Below are positions 33,716 to 42,681 of a DNA stretch of 64,000 bases, piece by piece. Every line of letters begins with the position of its first letter. Position 1 is the stretch's first letter. A program made the translations under genes and the position numbers. Under the pieces are notes generated by a model. The model was not told the DNA's origin. It made no database searches and was given only the letters and a program-made list of their open reading frames with translations. The DNA comes from Hyphomicrobiaceae bacterium. GTDB taxonomy: Bacteria > Pseudomonadota > Alphaproteobacteria > Rhizobiales > Xanthobacteraceae. The DNA lies in the NCBI GenBank assembly GCA_021324465.1, contig JAJPJB010000092.1:62001-126000 (forward strand), written 5' to 3'.

Positions 33716-33740
33716 ACGGCCCGCCATTATGACGGGCCGT
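33716..33740. other. Perfect 8-bp inverted repeat upstream of URC1
   Basis: ACGGCCCG (33716-33723) and CGGGCCGT (33733-33740) flank a 9-base loop. Read on the minus strand, four T follow six bases downstream, so it could terminate MFS-gene transcription. Placed 23 bp before the URC1 ATG, it could equally be an operator for pyrimidine control. Confidence 0.5.
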
Positions 33741-33856
33741 TAGACCGGCAACTGAAGTAAATTGCGCAAGCCTCGGGCGCGCTACGAGGAACTATACCGG
33801 TTCCCAAGACCGAAACAATAAGCCTGGGCCGATAACAAGGCGTTAAATATGGTCCT

Positions 33857-35098
33857 TCAGGCGACCCGATCCAAGGGGACGCCCTTCCTTTCAGGAATAA
33901 GGAAGAAAGTCGCCGCTATATCGACGAGGTAAATCATCGCCAGCAGCGCAATGGCTACCGCAAAGGAATAGGTCGCCGCCAGGGTGCCAACGACATAGGG
34001 GCCGAAACCGCCAACTCCGCGGCCAAGATTGAAAAGCACGTTCTCCGCGGTGGCTCGCGCCTCGGTCGGATACAGCTCCGAGAGCAGCGCACCATAGCCA
34101 CCGAGCATTCCATTGACGAATACGCCCATGATCGCGCCGCCGATGAGTAGCTCGGTTGGGCCGGTCAATTGCGAATAGACCAAAACCATAATGAAGGCGC
34201 CGGCCTGGAACGTGAGCAGCGCTGGCCGACGTCCGACCCGGTCGGCAAATTGACCGAACACCCAAATGCCGCACGCCATGCCTAACACGGTGACGGCAGT
34301 CCACAATGCTGACTGGGTCAGTGTGTAGCCGAACCGCGTCGAAAGGTAGCTCGGCAACCAGATCATGAGCCCGTAATAGCCGAAATCCTGAACAGCGCAC
34401 AGGGTCAGCATGCCGAGACTGATGCGGGTCGTGGCGGCGTCTTTGATGAGCAAGCCGAGTGGCATCGTTCCGCGGGTTGCTTTGGCGCGCTCCAAAAAGA
34501 TTTCCGGCTCCGGGACTGACCAACGAACGGCGAATGCGACCAGGCCCGGTATAAGGCCAACCAGAAACATTCCGCGCCAACCGATCAAGGGCAGAAGGAG
34601 CGGCGTAATCAGCGCGGCCGCCAAAACGCCTGCCTGCCAGCCGAGCGCCACATAAGTGCAGCCACGCGCACGATATCTTGCCGGCCACGCTTCCGCGACC
34701 AGCGCCATGCCGATGCCGAACTCCCCGCCCAGCCCCAAGCCCGCGATCGTTCGATACACGAGCAAATCCCAATAACCCTGCGCGAAAGCGCCAAGCCCAG
34801 TGAAAATTGCAAACAGCAGGATAGTCCAGGTCAGCACGCGGACCCGGCCGAAATAATCGCTGAGAATGCCGAACGCAATTCCGCCGACAACCGCGCCAAC
34901 AAGCGTCCACGTGACGAGCGAACCGGCTTGCGGCGGCGTGAGATGAAGTTCTGCGGATATCGCGCGCAGCATGAATCCGAGAATGAGCAGATCAAATCCA
35001 TCCATCGCGTAGCCGACGGCGGAGGCGGTAAGCGCCTTTTTCGAAAATGAGCCGATGCGGTCGGCTGGATCGGCTATGTCGGCGTGGATCGCGGTCAT
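33857..35098 (-). CDS. MFS transporter (metabolite:H+ symporter type)
   Basis: A 413-residue, 12-helix major facilitator. Motif A-like loops are ILSDYFGRVRV and QFADRVGRRPAL, with AGLGLGGEFGIGMALVAEAW between, typical of the aromatic-acid/sugar-porter branch. It lies upstream of the URC1-URC4-UPRT genes on the same strand (about 160 bp gap including an inverted repeat), so a pyrimidine or related substrate is conceivable, but classical uracil permeases are NCS2 proteins. Substrate unassigned. It is divergent from urtA. Confidence 0.88.
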   Translation of the reverse strand: MTAIHADIADPADRIGSFSKKALTASAVGYAMDGFDLLILGFMLRAISAELHLTPPQAGSLVTWTLVGAVVGGIAFGILSDYFGRVRVLTWTILLFAIFTGLGAFAQGYWDLLVYRTIAGLGLGGEFGIGMALVAEAWPARYRARGCTYVALGWQAGVLAAALITPLLLPLIGWRGMFLVGLIPGLVAFAVRWSVPEPEIFLERAKATRGTMPLGLLIKDAATTRISLGMLTLCAVQDFGYYGLMIWLPSYLSTRFGYTLTQSALWTAVTVLGMACGIWVFGQFADRVGRRPALLTFQAGAFIMVLVYSQLTGPTELLIGGAIMGVFVNGMLGGYGALLSELYPTEARATAENVLFNLGRGVGGFGPYVVGTLAATYSFAVAIALLAMIYLVDIAATFFLIPERKGVPLDRVA

Positions 35099-35520
35099 GT
35101 TGTCCCCTCGCTCTCGGCTCAGTTTGGCGGCAATGCGTTACGCCCTCAAGCCCGTTCGTTTGGCGCTGTGGGCAATTCTTGCAAGCACAAGACACCTGCA
35201 GTTGCGCCGTAGGAGATCTCGGGAGTGCTGGCTCACGCGCTCCGCTATCGGAGCGGCTCCGGCACCTCGCCCCCTCCCGATCAAAGCACATAGGGAAGAG
35301 GCGGCGTATACGAGCTGCTTACCGTTTTTGCAGCTTTGGACGGCGACTGCCTACAAAATAGGCTCGTGTGTTGCCAAAAAAGCGGCACCGAACCTTTGGT
35401 CTACTGTTTCCGCGGTTCATTCAACGACATAAGAAACCCGCCGATCTGGCACATGGCTTGCGAAGCGAATCGCCGGCACGCCGCCGTGCGGCGCTTGCCT
35501 AAAGAACGCGAGGGTCGCTC
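35099..35520. other. Divergent MFS / urtA intergenic region
   Basis: A 422-bp spacer with no convincing ORF. It contains the sigma-54 promoter of urtA near its right end. No clear NtrC dyad was found by eye. Confidence 0.5.
35446..35461 (+). promoter_or_regulatory. Sigma-54 (-24/-12) promoter of the urea transport operon
   Basis: CTGGCACATGGCTTGC matches TGGCAC-N5-TTGC at every core position. The expected transcription start is near 35473, about 48 bases before the urtA ATG. Sigma-54 with NtrC commonly drives urea uptake genes, so nitrogen-limitation control of urt-ure is expected. Confidence 0.75.
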
Positions 35521-36852
35521 ATGTCCAGCTCTAGCAAGAATTCACACCGATCAAACGCAACCATTTCACGACGCGGCTTGCTTGTCGGCGCGAGCGGGCT
35601 TGCACTTGGCCTTCCTCTGGCCGCAACGGTGCCGGCCCGAGCGGATGAGACGATCAAGATCGGCATCCTTCATTCGCTCTCGGGCACCATGGCAATCAGC
35701 GAGACCACGCTGAAAGACGTGATGCTCATGCTGATCGACGCCCAGAACAAGAAGGGCGGCCTCCTCGGCAAGAAACTCGAGCCGGTGGTGGTTGATCATG
35801 CATCGAACTGGCCGCTCTTTGCGGAAAAGGCCCGCGAGCTGATCAGCAAGGACAAGGTCTCGGTTGTGTTCGGCTGCTGGACCTCGGTGTCGCGCAAATC
35901 GGTGCTGCCGGTGTTCAAGGAGCTCGACAGCATCCTGTTCTATCCCGTTCAGTTCGAAGGAGAAGAGGGAGAGCGCAACGTGTTTTATACCGGTGCGGCG
36001 CCGAATCAGCAGGCCATTCCGGCAGTCGACTATCTGATGAGCGCCGACGGCGGCTTGGTGAAGCGCTGGGTGCTGGAGGGCACGGACTATGTCTATCCGC
36101 GCACCACCAATAAGATTCTTGAGGCCTACCTGAAGCAAAAGGGCGTCGTCGACGCCGACATTATGATCAACTATACGCCGTTCGGTTTTTCGGACTGGCA
36201 GACAGAAGTATCCAAAATCAAGGCTTTCGGGTCGGCAGGCAAGAAGACAGCCGTGGTGTCCACGATTAACGGCGACGCCAATGTGCCGTTCTACAAGGAG
36301 CTTGGCAACCAGGGCATCAAGGCGACCGACATTCCGGTCGTCGCTTTCTCGGTGGGCGAAGAAGAGCTTGCCGGCTTGGATACCAAGCCGTTGGTCGGCC
36401 ATCTTGCCGCCTGGAATTATTTCGAGTCGATCAAGACACCGGCCAATACCGCCTTCATCAAAGAGTGGCACGACTTCATCGGCAATCCGAAGCGGACCAC
36501 CAACGATCCGATGGAGGCGCACTACATTGGCTTCAACATGTGGGTGAAGGCGGTGCAAAAGGCCGGCACGACCGATCCGGACAAAGTCATCTCTGCGTTG
36601 CCCGGGACCAAGCAGGCCAATCTCAGCGGCGGCGTGTCGGAGATGCTGCCCAATCACTACATCACCAAACCGGTCTTCATCGGCGAGATCAGGCCGGACG
36701 GCCAGTTCAATGTGGTGTGGAAGACCAAAGATCTGGTGCCTGGTGCTGCGTGGTCGCCCTATCTGCCGGGATCGAAAGACCTGGTTGCGGATTGGGTCAA
36801 TCTCAAATGCGGTAATTACAACACGGTTACCAAGACCTGCGGCGGAACTTAG
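35521..36852 (+). CDS. urtA: Urea ABC transporter, substrate-binding protein
   Basis: A 443-residue periplasmic binding protein. A twin-arginine signal (TISRRGLLVGASGLALG) ends near ARA-DETIKIG. UrtA hallmarks: GILHSLSGTMAISE, FGCWTSVSRKSVLPVFKE, LFYPVQFEGEE, EGTDYVYPRTTNKI and PMEAHYIGFNMW. It captures urea for UrtBCDE. First gene of urtABCDE behind a sigma-54 promoter. Confidence 0.97.
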   Translation: MSSSSKNSHRSNATISRRGLLVGASGLALGLPLAATVPARADETIKIGILHSLSGTMAISETTLKDVMLMLIDAQNKKGGLLGKKLEPVVVDHASNWPLFAEKARELISKDKVSVVFGCWTSVSRKSVLPVFKELDSILFYPVQFEGEEGERNVFYTGAAPNQQAIPAVDYLMSADGGLVKRWVLEGTDYVYPRTTNKILEAYLKQKGVVDADIMINYTPFGFSDWQTEVSKIKAFGSAGKKTAVVSTINGDANVPFYKELGNQGIKATDIPVVAFSVGEEELAGLDTKPLVGHLAAWNYFESIKTPANTAFIKEWHDFIGNPKRTTNDPMEAHYIGFNMWVKAVQKAGTTDPDKVISALPGTKQANLSGGVSEMLPNHYITKPVFIGEIRPDGQFNVVWKTKDLVPGAAWSPYLPGSKDLVADWVNLKCGNYNTVTKTCGGT

Positions 36853-36940
36853 AGGTCGTTGCCGATATCCCGTCATTCCGACGAGGACATCCTGCGGGAG
36901 GGAGACGGCGCCCTTCCGCAAACAGCGCCGGGGACATGCG

Positions 36941-38551
36941 ATGCGTTGCAGCCGGGCCTGGCTCGTTGCTTTGCTGTTTGGCCTTAGCTTGCTACTCGGC
37001 CAAACGGCGACGCGCGCCAGCACCATCAATGATGCCATCGCTCATTTCACGGCTGACGACTTCGACGAAACGGGTGCCGGTATCAGCGAGGTTGCGGCGA
37101 GCGGCAGTCCTCGCGCGGCGGTTATTCTGCAAGCGCTGCAGAACGGCCAGCTCATGTTCAGCGCCGAGAGGAAAGCCGTCTATGTCCAAGATGATGCCGG
37201 CAAACTTTGGGACGCCGTCACGGGAGACGCGGTCGGCGGAGATCCGCCCGCCGACCTTGATACGGTGAATATCAACAATCGGCTGCGCAGCGCCATTGAT
37301 GCGGCTCTCGGCGGGCTTACGCTGTTGTCCGCCGATCCTGCCAAGCGACTCGATGCCGCCGAGGCCGTCTTCAAATCGCGCCAGGCCAGCGCACTGCCGA
37401 CGCTTGAGGCCGCATTCGCCAAAGAGCAGGACGGCCGGATCAAATACGTGCTCGCGCAGGCGCGCGCCGCAATCGTGCTTACCTCGCCTGATGCCGCTAC
37501 CGCCGACAAGCTTGCGGCGGTCGAGATCATTCGTCAGCGTGGCGACCAGGATGCCCTGGCATTGCTCTTAAGTTTGCCAGACGGTACGGCTGTGCCGGTC
37601 ATGCGCGCGGCCAATGCCGCAATCGCCGCGATTCAGCAACGTTTGGCTCTATGGGATGCCGTCCAAAATGCCTGGTATGGCCTCTCGCTCGGCTCGGTCC
37701 TGCTCCTGGCCGCGATCGGGCTTGCCATTACCTTCGGCGTCATGGGCGTCATCAACATGGCGCATGGCGAAATGGTCATGGTGGGGGCCTACGTGACCTT
37801 CCTCGTGCAGAATGCCATCCGCGGCTACGCGCCGAATTTGTTCGATTACTCATTGGCCATTTCTGTTCCTTCGGCTTTCATTGCCGCAGGCCTCATCGGC
37901 ATCCTGATAGAGCGCTGCATCATCCGTTTTCTCTACGGGCGACCGTTGGAAACCCTGCTCGCCACATGGGGCCTGTCGCTGATCCTGCAGCAGGCGGTGC
38001 GGACGATTTTTGGTCCGAACAATCGCGAAGTTGGCAATCCGTCCTTCATGAGCGGCGCATTTGACGTCGGCGGCATCACGGTCACCTACAATCGGCTCTG
38101 GATCATTTGCTTCGCGCTCGCAGTCTTTGTTGCCCTGCTCGGGCTTCTGCGCTTCACGCGATTCGGACTGGAAATGCGCGCCGTAACGCAAAATCGCGCG
38201 ATGGCGGCCTCGATGGGCATTCGCACAAGCCGTATCGATGCGCTCACCTTCGGGCTCGGATCCGGAATTGCCGGCATTGCCGGTGTGGCTCTGTCACAGA
38301 TCGACAATGTCAGCCCTAATCTCGGGCAAGGCTACATTATCGACAGCTTCATGGTCGTGGTGTTCGGCGGCGTCGGCAATCTGTGGGGCACATTCGTGGG
38401 CGCCTTTGTGCTCGGCATTGCCAACAAATTTCTTGAACCTTACGCCGGCGCGGTGCTCGGCAAGATCGCGATTCTCGTCTTGATCATTCTGTTCATCCAG
38501 AAACGTCCGCGCGGCTTGTTCGCACTCAAGGGCAGGGCGGTCGAGGCATGA
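36941..38551 (+). CDS. urtB: Urea ABC transporter, permease UrtB
   Basis: A 536-residue protein with a signal peptide (AWLVALLFGLSLLLG), a UrtB-specific periplasmic N-terminal domain of about 220 residues, and a LivH-type permease domain (GLAITFGVMGVINMAHGEMV; SIDALTFGLGSGIAGIAGVA). The length and extra domain distinguish UrtB from ordinary LivH. ATG 36941 gives the signal peptide directly; the frame is open upstream through the urtA end. It overlaps urtC by four bases. Confidence 0.95.
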   Translation: MRCSRAWLVALLFGLSLLLGQTATRASTINDAIAHFTADDFDETGAGISEVAASGSPRAAVILQALQNGQLMFSAERKAVYVQDDAGKLWDAVTGDAVGGDPPADLDTVNINNRLRSAIDAALGGLTLLSADPAKRLDAAEAVFKSRQASALPTLEAAFAKEQDGRIKYVLAQARAAIVLTSPDAATADKLAAVEIIRQRGDQDALALLLSLPDGTAVPVMRAANAAIAAIQQRLALWDAVQNAWYGLSLGSVLLLAAIGLAITFGVMGVINMAHGEMVMVGAYVTFLVQNAIRGYAPNLFDYSLAISVPSAFIAAGLIGILIERCIIRFLYGRPLETLLATWGLSLILQQAVRTIFGPNNREVGNPSFMSGAFDVGGITVTYNRLWIICFALAVFVALLGLLRFTRFGLEMRAVTQNRAMAASMGIRTSRIDALTFGLGSGIAGIAGVALSQIDNVSPNLGQGYIIDSFMVVVFGGVGNLWGTFVGAFVLGIANKFLEPYAGAVLGKIAILVLIILFIQKRPRGLFALKGRAVEA

Positions 38552-39711
38552 GCGGGCATTTCCTTTTCCGTCTCCTTGATCGAAGCACGGTGATCTTTCT
38601 GGTGGCGCTTGCGGCTGTGGCCGTGACCGTGCCGCTCCTCAATTTAGCGGTGCCGCAATCATCGTCACTACATGTACCGACCTATGTCGTGGCGCTGTTT
38701 GGCAAATATATCTGCTACGCGATCTTGGCGCTGTCGATTGATCTGATCTGGGGTTATTGCGGCATTCTTTCGCTTGGCCATGGCGCATTTTTTGCACTGG
38801 GCGGCTACGCCATGGGTATGTATCTGATGCGCCAGATTGGCGCCCGCGGGGTCTATGCCGATCCCGTGCTGCCGGACTTCATGGTGTTTCTGAACTGGAA
38901 GGAATTGCCGGTTGCTTGGTACGGCTTTGAGCACTTCGCTTATGCGGCGATGATGGTGGTTCTCGTGCCCGGCGTGCTTGCCTTCGTGTTTGGCTGGTTC
39001 GCCTTTCGCAGCCGAGTCACTGGCGTTTATCTGTCCATCATCACGCAGGCCATGACTTACGCGCTGATGCTTGGATTCTTCCGCAACAATCTTGGGTTCG
39101 GCGGCAATAACGGGCTTACAGATTTCAAGGACGTGCTCGGCTTCAATGTGCAAGCCGAAACGACGCGCAATGTGCTGTTCGCGCTCTCGTGTCTGGCGCT
39201 TCTCCTCGGCTTTCTGGTATGTCGCTTTATCGTCACGTCAAAACTCGGCAAGATCCTGATCGCCATCCGTGATGCGGAGGCACGCGCCCGCTTTCTTGGC
39301 TATCGGGTCGAATCCTACAAGCTTTTCGTGTTTACGCTTTCAGCGTGCATGGCCGGCATTGCCGGCGCGCTTTATGTTCCGCAGGTCGGCATCATCAATC
39401 CAAGTGAATTCGCACCTGGCAATTCCATCGAGCCGGTGATCTGGGTTGCGGTCGGCGGGCGCGGGACGCTCGTGGGGGCCGCGCTTGGTGCCGTGCTCGT
39501 CAACTATGCCAAGACCTATTTCACCTCTGGCGCATTGGCGCAGTATTGGCTGTTCGCGCTTGGCGGATTGTTCATCGCGGTGACGCTGTTATTGCCGCGC
39601 GGCATCGTCGGCACGCTGCATCATTGGACGGCGCTGCGGCGGGGCAAAATCGCGGCTGCGGCTGCGGACGGCGTCACCCCTGCGCGGGCCGAACCGCTAC
39701 CGGCGGAGTGA
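38548..39711 (+). CDS. urtC: Urea ABC transporter, permease UrtC
   Basis: A 387-residue LivM-type membrane protein with many helices. Typical segments are GYCGILSLGHGAFFALGGYA and GIAGALYVPQVGIINPSEF, the latter characteristic of UrtC. Start overlaps the urtB stop (ATGA); the stop is six bases before urtD. Pairs with UrtB to form the urea channel. Confidence 0.95.
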   Translation: MSGHFLFRLLDRSTVIFLVALAAVAVTVPLLNLAVPQSSSLHVPTYVVALFGKYICYAILALSIDLIWGYCGILSLGHGAFFALGGYAMGMYLMRQIGARGVYADPVLPDFMVFLNWKELPVAWYGFEHFAYAAMMVVLVPGVLAFVFGWFAFRSRVTGVYLSIITQAMTYALMLGFFRNNLGFGGNNGLTDFKDVLGFNVQAETTRNVLFALSCLALLLGFLVCRFIVTSKLGKILIAIRDAEARARFLGYRVESYKLFVFTLSACMAGIAGALYVPQVGIINPSEFAPGNSIEPVIWVAVGGRGTLVGAALGAVLVNYAKTYFTSGALAQYWLFALGGLFIAVTLLLPRGIVGTLHHWTALRRGKIAAAAADGVTPARAEPLPAE

Positions 39712-39717
39712 GCAACG

Positions 39718-40467
39718 ATGGAGCCGTTGACCTCGGCGCTTTTGTATCTCGACGGCGTCACCGTCTCGTTCGACGGCTTTCGCGCGCTCAACAACCTTTC
39801 TTTCGCCATCGAGCCCGGTGAAATGCGGGCGATTATCGGCCCTAACGGGGCGGGCAAGACGACGATGATGGATGTGGTAACGGGAAAGACCAGGCCGAAT
39901 GCCGGCGAGGTTTTGTTTGCCGGAGTGCACAATCTGGCAAAGCTCGATGAGGCTGAAATCGCCGAACTTGGCATCGGTCGCAAATTCCAGAAGCCGACTG
40001 TATTCGACAGTCACACCGTGTCCGACAATCTCGAGCTTGCGTTAGAAGCCGATCGGCGCGTGCGCGCCACATTATGGTGGCGGCGAAAGCAGAGCGAGCG
40101 TCAGCGCATCGACGAGATTTTGGATATCATCCGGCTGACATCGGTGCGCGACCGAGTCGCCGGCAGCCTCTCGCACGGCCAAAAGCAATGGCTCGAAATC
40201 GGTATGCTTCTGGCGCAGAATCCAAAACTGCTGTTGGTCGATGAACCGGCGGCCGGCATGACCGATGCCGAGACCCGCCAGACGGCGGACCTTCTCAAAG
40301 CGATCAATCGCGAACATACGGTCGTGGTCGTTGAGCATGACATGACATTCGTGCGCGATCTCGGCGTCAAAGTCACATGTTTGCACGAGGGCTCGGTGCT
40401 GGCTGAGGGCACGATAGACCAGGTCTCGGAGAACGAGCGCGTGGTCGAGGTTTATTTGGGACGCTGA
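39718..40467 (+). CDS. urtD: Urea ABC transporter, ATP-binding protein UrtD
   Basis: A 249-residue LivG-type ATPase. Walker A GPNGAGKTTM, signature LSHGQKQWLEIGM, Walker B LLLVDEPAAGMTD and the switch His in VVVVEHDM are intact. It powers UrtBC with UrtE. Four bases separate it from urtE. Confidence 0.95.
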   Translation: MEPLTSALLYLDGVTVSFDGFRALNNLSFAIEPGEMRAIIGPNGAGKTTMMDVVTGKTRPNAGEVLFAGVHNLAKLDEAEIAELGIGRKFQKPTVFDSHTVSDNLELALEADRRVRATLWWRRKQSERQRIDEILDIIRLTSVRDRVAGSLSHGQKQWLEIGMLLAQNPKLLLVDEPAAGMTDAETRQTADLLKAINREHTVVVVEHDMTFVRDLGVKVTCLHEGSVLAEGTIDQVSENERVVEVYLGR

Positions 40468-40471
40468 CGTT

Positions 40472-41167
40472 ATGCTCGATGCCACTGCGATCGATCTTTA
40501 CTACGGCGCAGCGCAAGCACTGCGCGCGGTTTCCCTGAAGGCGGAGCCCGGCAAGATCACCTGCGTGCTCGGGCGCAACGGCGTCGGCAAGACGAGCCTG
40601 CTCGACGCACTCGCCGGACAGCACCCCGTAGCCCGCGGCACGATAACGTGGGAGGGCGGTGACATCACCCGGCTGCGCCCCGCCGAACGCGCCCGGCGTG
40701 GCATTGCCTATGTGCCGCAGGGACGCGAGATATTCCCCCTGCTCACGGTTGAAGAAAACCTGAAAACCGGCTTTGCGCCGCTCACGCGCGAGGAGCGCCG
40801 CATTCCCGACGAGGTGTTCTCGTTGTTTCCTGCGCTGGAAGGCATGTTGCGACGCCGCGGCGGTGACCTGTCGGGCGGCCAGCAACAGCAGCTTGCGATC
40901 GGCCGCGCGCTGGTGATGCGGCCGCGGCTTCTTCTGCTTGACGAACCCACCGAGGGCATTCAGCCGTCGATCATCAAAGACATCGGCCGCGCGATCACCT
41001 ATTTGCGGTCGCTTGGCAAAATTGCCATTGTTCTGGTCGAGCAATATCTCGACTTCGCGCGCGAACTCGGCGACTATTTTGCTGTGATGGACCGCGGCGC
41101 TATCGTTTATTCTTCAATGCGTGATGCGCTTGATGAAGGAGCGCTGCGGCGGGCTATGGCGATCTGA
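40472..41167 (+). CDS. urtE: Urea ABC transporter, ATP-binding protein UrtE
   Basis: A 231-residue LivF-type ATPase. Walker A GRNGVGKTSLLDAL, signature LSGGQQQQLAIGRAL, Walker B LLLLDEPTEGIQPS, and VLVEQYLDFA, a stretch typical of UrtE. Last transporter gene; the urease operon begins 36 bp later on the same strand, so the two are probably co-transcribed. Confidence 0.95.
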   Translation: MLDATAIDLYYGAAQALRAVSLKAEPGKITCVLGRNGVGKTSLLDALAGQHPVARGTITWEGGDITRLRPAERARRGIAYVPQGREIFPLLTVEENLKTGFAPLTREERRIPDEVFSLFPALEGMLRRRGGDLSGGQQQQLAIGRALVMRPRLLLLDEPTEGIQPSIIKDIGRAITYLRSLGKIAIVLVEQYLDFARELGDYFAVMDRGAIVYSSMRDALDEGALRRAMAI

Positions 41168-41203
41168 GCGCCACTGATTGACAGACCTGAATACGATCAA
41201 CAA

Positions 41204-42040
41204 ATGAGATCGACAGCGCCGCTTTACAGCGAAATTCAAGCCGGCAATCGTACGGTCGGGCATATTGGGCTCGCCGTCGACGCAGCTGCAGGGATAACCA
41301 GGCGTGCGCGTGTGCATGAAACAGGGTCGCTGCGCGTCCGTTTTCCACGATGTGAAGGCCGGGATTCGCGCGAAGCGGTCATTATCAACACCGCAGGTGG
41401 CATGGCCGGGGGAGACAATTATCAGATCAGGATCGAAGTCGGCAGAGGCGCCAATCTGACCGTGACGACGGCTGCGGCGGAAAAGGTCTATCGTTCGCTG
41501 GGCCCGGATACCGAAGTAGGTGTGAAGCTTGAAATCGCCGAGGGCGGCACGTTGGCGTGGCTGCCGCAGGAAACCATTCTCTTCAATCGCGTGCAGTTGT
41601 GCCGGTCGATCGACATCCAGCTTGCTCCCAACGCCAATCTATTGTTTGCCGAAGCCGTAATTTTCGGCCGCTCGGCTATGGGTGAGAAGCTGCGCGAAGG
41701 CAAGTTCGTCGATCGATGGCGCGTCAAGGTCGGCGCTGATCTGGTCTTTGCCGAAAATGTGCGTCTCACGGGAGCGATCGCGCGTAGCTTGAGCGAGAGC
41801 GCCGTCGCCAAAGACGCTGTGGCCATCGCGAGTGTTCTCATGATTCCCGGCCGCCAGGACGATATTGCGGCTATACGCGCGAAGGCTGCCAATTTTAGCG
41901 GCGAAGTCGGCGCCTCCGCGTGGAACGGTCTCGCCGCTATGCGCTTTGTCGCGCCAAGTGGCGCAGCGTTGCACCGCGATCTTATTACGGCGTTGGCAGT
42001 GCTCCGAGCGGCGCCTCCGCCGCGGCTCTGGCTGAACTAG
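41204..42040 (+). CDS. ureD: Urease accessory protein UreD
   Basis: A 278-residue UreD (UreH family), the scaffold that with UreF and UreG delivers nickel to apo-urease. Landmarks: INTAGGMAGGDNYQIRIEVG, TTAAAEKVYRS, LAWLPQETILFN and LFAEAVIFGRSAMGE. No clear ribosome site precedes ATG 41204, but the N-terminus is of normal length. Confidence 0.95.
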   Translation: MRSTAPLYSEIQAGNRTVGHIGLAVDAAAGITRRARVHETGSLRVRFPRCEGRDSREAVIINTAGGMAGGDNYQIRIEVGRGANLTVTTAAAEKVYRSLGPDTEVGVKLEIAEGGTLAWLPQETILFNRVQLCRSIDIQLAPNANLLFAEAVIFGRSAMGEKLREGKFVDRWRVKVGADLVFAENVRLTGAIARSLSESAVAKDAVAIASVLMIPGRQDDIAAIRAKAANFSGEVGASAWNGLAAMRFVAPSGAALHRDLITALAVLRAAPPPRLWLN

Positions 42041-42054
42041 AGGCTTGAGCGTAC

Positions 42055-42357
42055 ATGCATCTTACTCCGCGCGAAAAGGACAAGCTCTTGATTGCCATGG
42101 CGGCGATCGTGGCCCGACGCCGCCTTGAACGAGGAGTCAAGCTCAATCATCCCGAGGCGGTCGCGCTGATTACCGATTTCATCATGGAAGGCGCGCGCGA
42201 CGGGCGTACCGTCGCTGAATTGATGGAGAAGGGCGCACATGTGTTGACCCGGGCACAGGTGATGGATGGCATCGCCGAAATGATCCCCGAGATTCAAGTG
42301 GAGGCGACATTTCCCGATGGCACGAAACTCGTAACGGTGCACGAACCGATCAGGTGA
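42055..42357 (+). CDS. ureA: Urease gamma subunit
   Basis: A 100-residue urease gamma subunit beginning [20 protein letters not shown] and containing [20 protein letters not shown] and [19 protein letters not shown], all highly conserved. It is a structural subunit of the (alpha-beta-gamma)3 enzyme. Separate gamma and beta genes are typical of alphaproteobacteria. Confidence 0.97.
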   Translation: MHLTPREKDKLLIAMAAIVARRRLERGVKLNHPEAVALITDFIMEGARDGRTVAELMEKGAHVLTRAQVMDGIAEMIPEIQVEATFPDGTKLVTVHEPIR

Positions 42358-42364
42358 GGGCGCA

Positions 42365-42670
42365 ATGATCCCCGGCGAAATGTTCATCAAGGCGGGCGAG
42401 ATCGAGCTTAACAAGGGTCGCCGCGGCATCACGCTTTCGGTGTCCAATACAGGCGACCGGCCGATCCAAGTCGGCTCACACTATCATTTTTTCGAAACCA
42501 ATCCCGCGCTGCAATTCGACCGCAAGAGAGCGCGCGGCATGCGGCTCGATATTGCCGCCGGCACCGCCATGCGCTTCGAGCCGGGACAAACGCGCGAGGT
42601 CAATCTAGTGCCGCTCGCCGGCAAGCGCACCGTCTATGGCTTCCGCAAAGACGTTATGGGAAAGCTTTAA
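42365..42670 (+). CDS. ureB: Urease beta subunit
   Basis: A 101-residue urease beta subunit: [37 protein letters not shown] and [19 protein letters not shown]. Eight bases after ureA and eleven before ureC. Confidence 0.97.
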   Translation: MIPGEMFIKAGEIELNKGRRGITLSVSNTGDRPIQVGSHYHFFETNPALQFDRKRARGMRLDIAAGTAMRFEPGQTREVNLVPLAGKRTVYGFRKDVMGKL

Positions 42671-42681
42671 GGGGCGCCGCC

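Noticed and set aside
36867-36910. REP-like element between urtA and urtB (begins GTCATTCCGACGAGG)
   Set aside because: The opening bases resemble dispersed alphaproteobacterial repeats, but no palindrome is formed.
35566-37038. Antisense open frame opposite urtA
   Set aside because: Mirror frame of a strongly supported gene.
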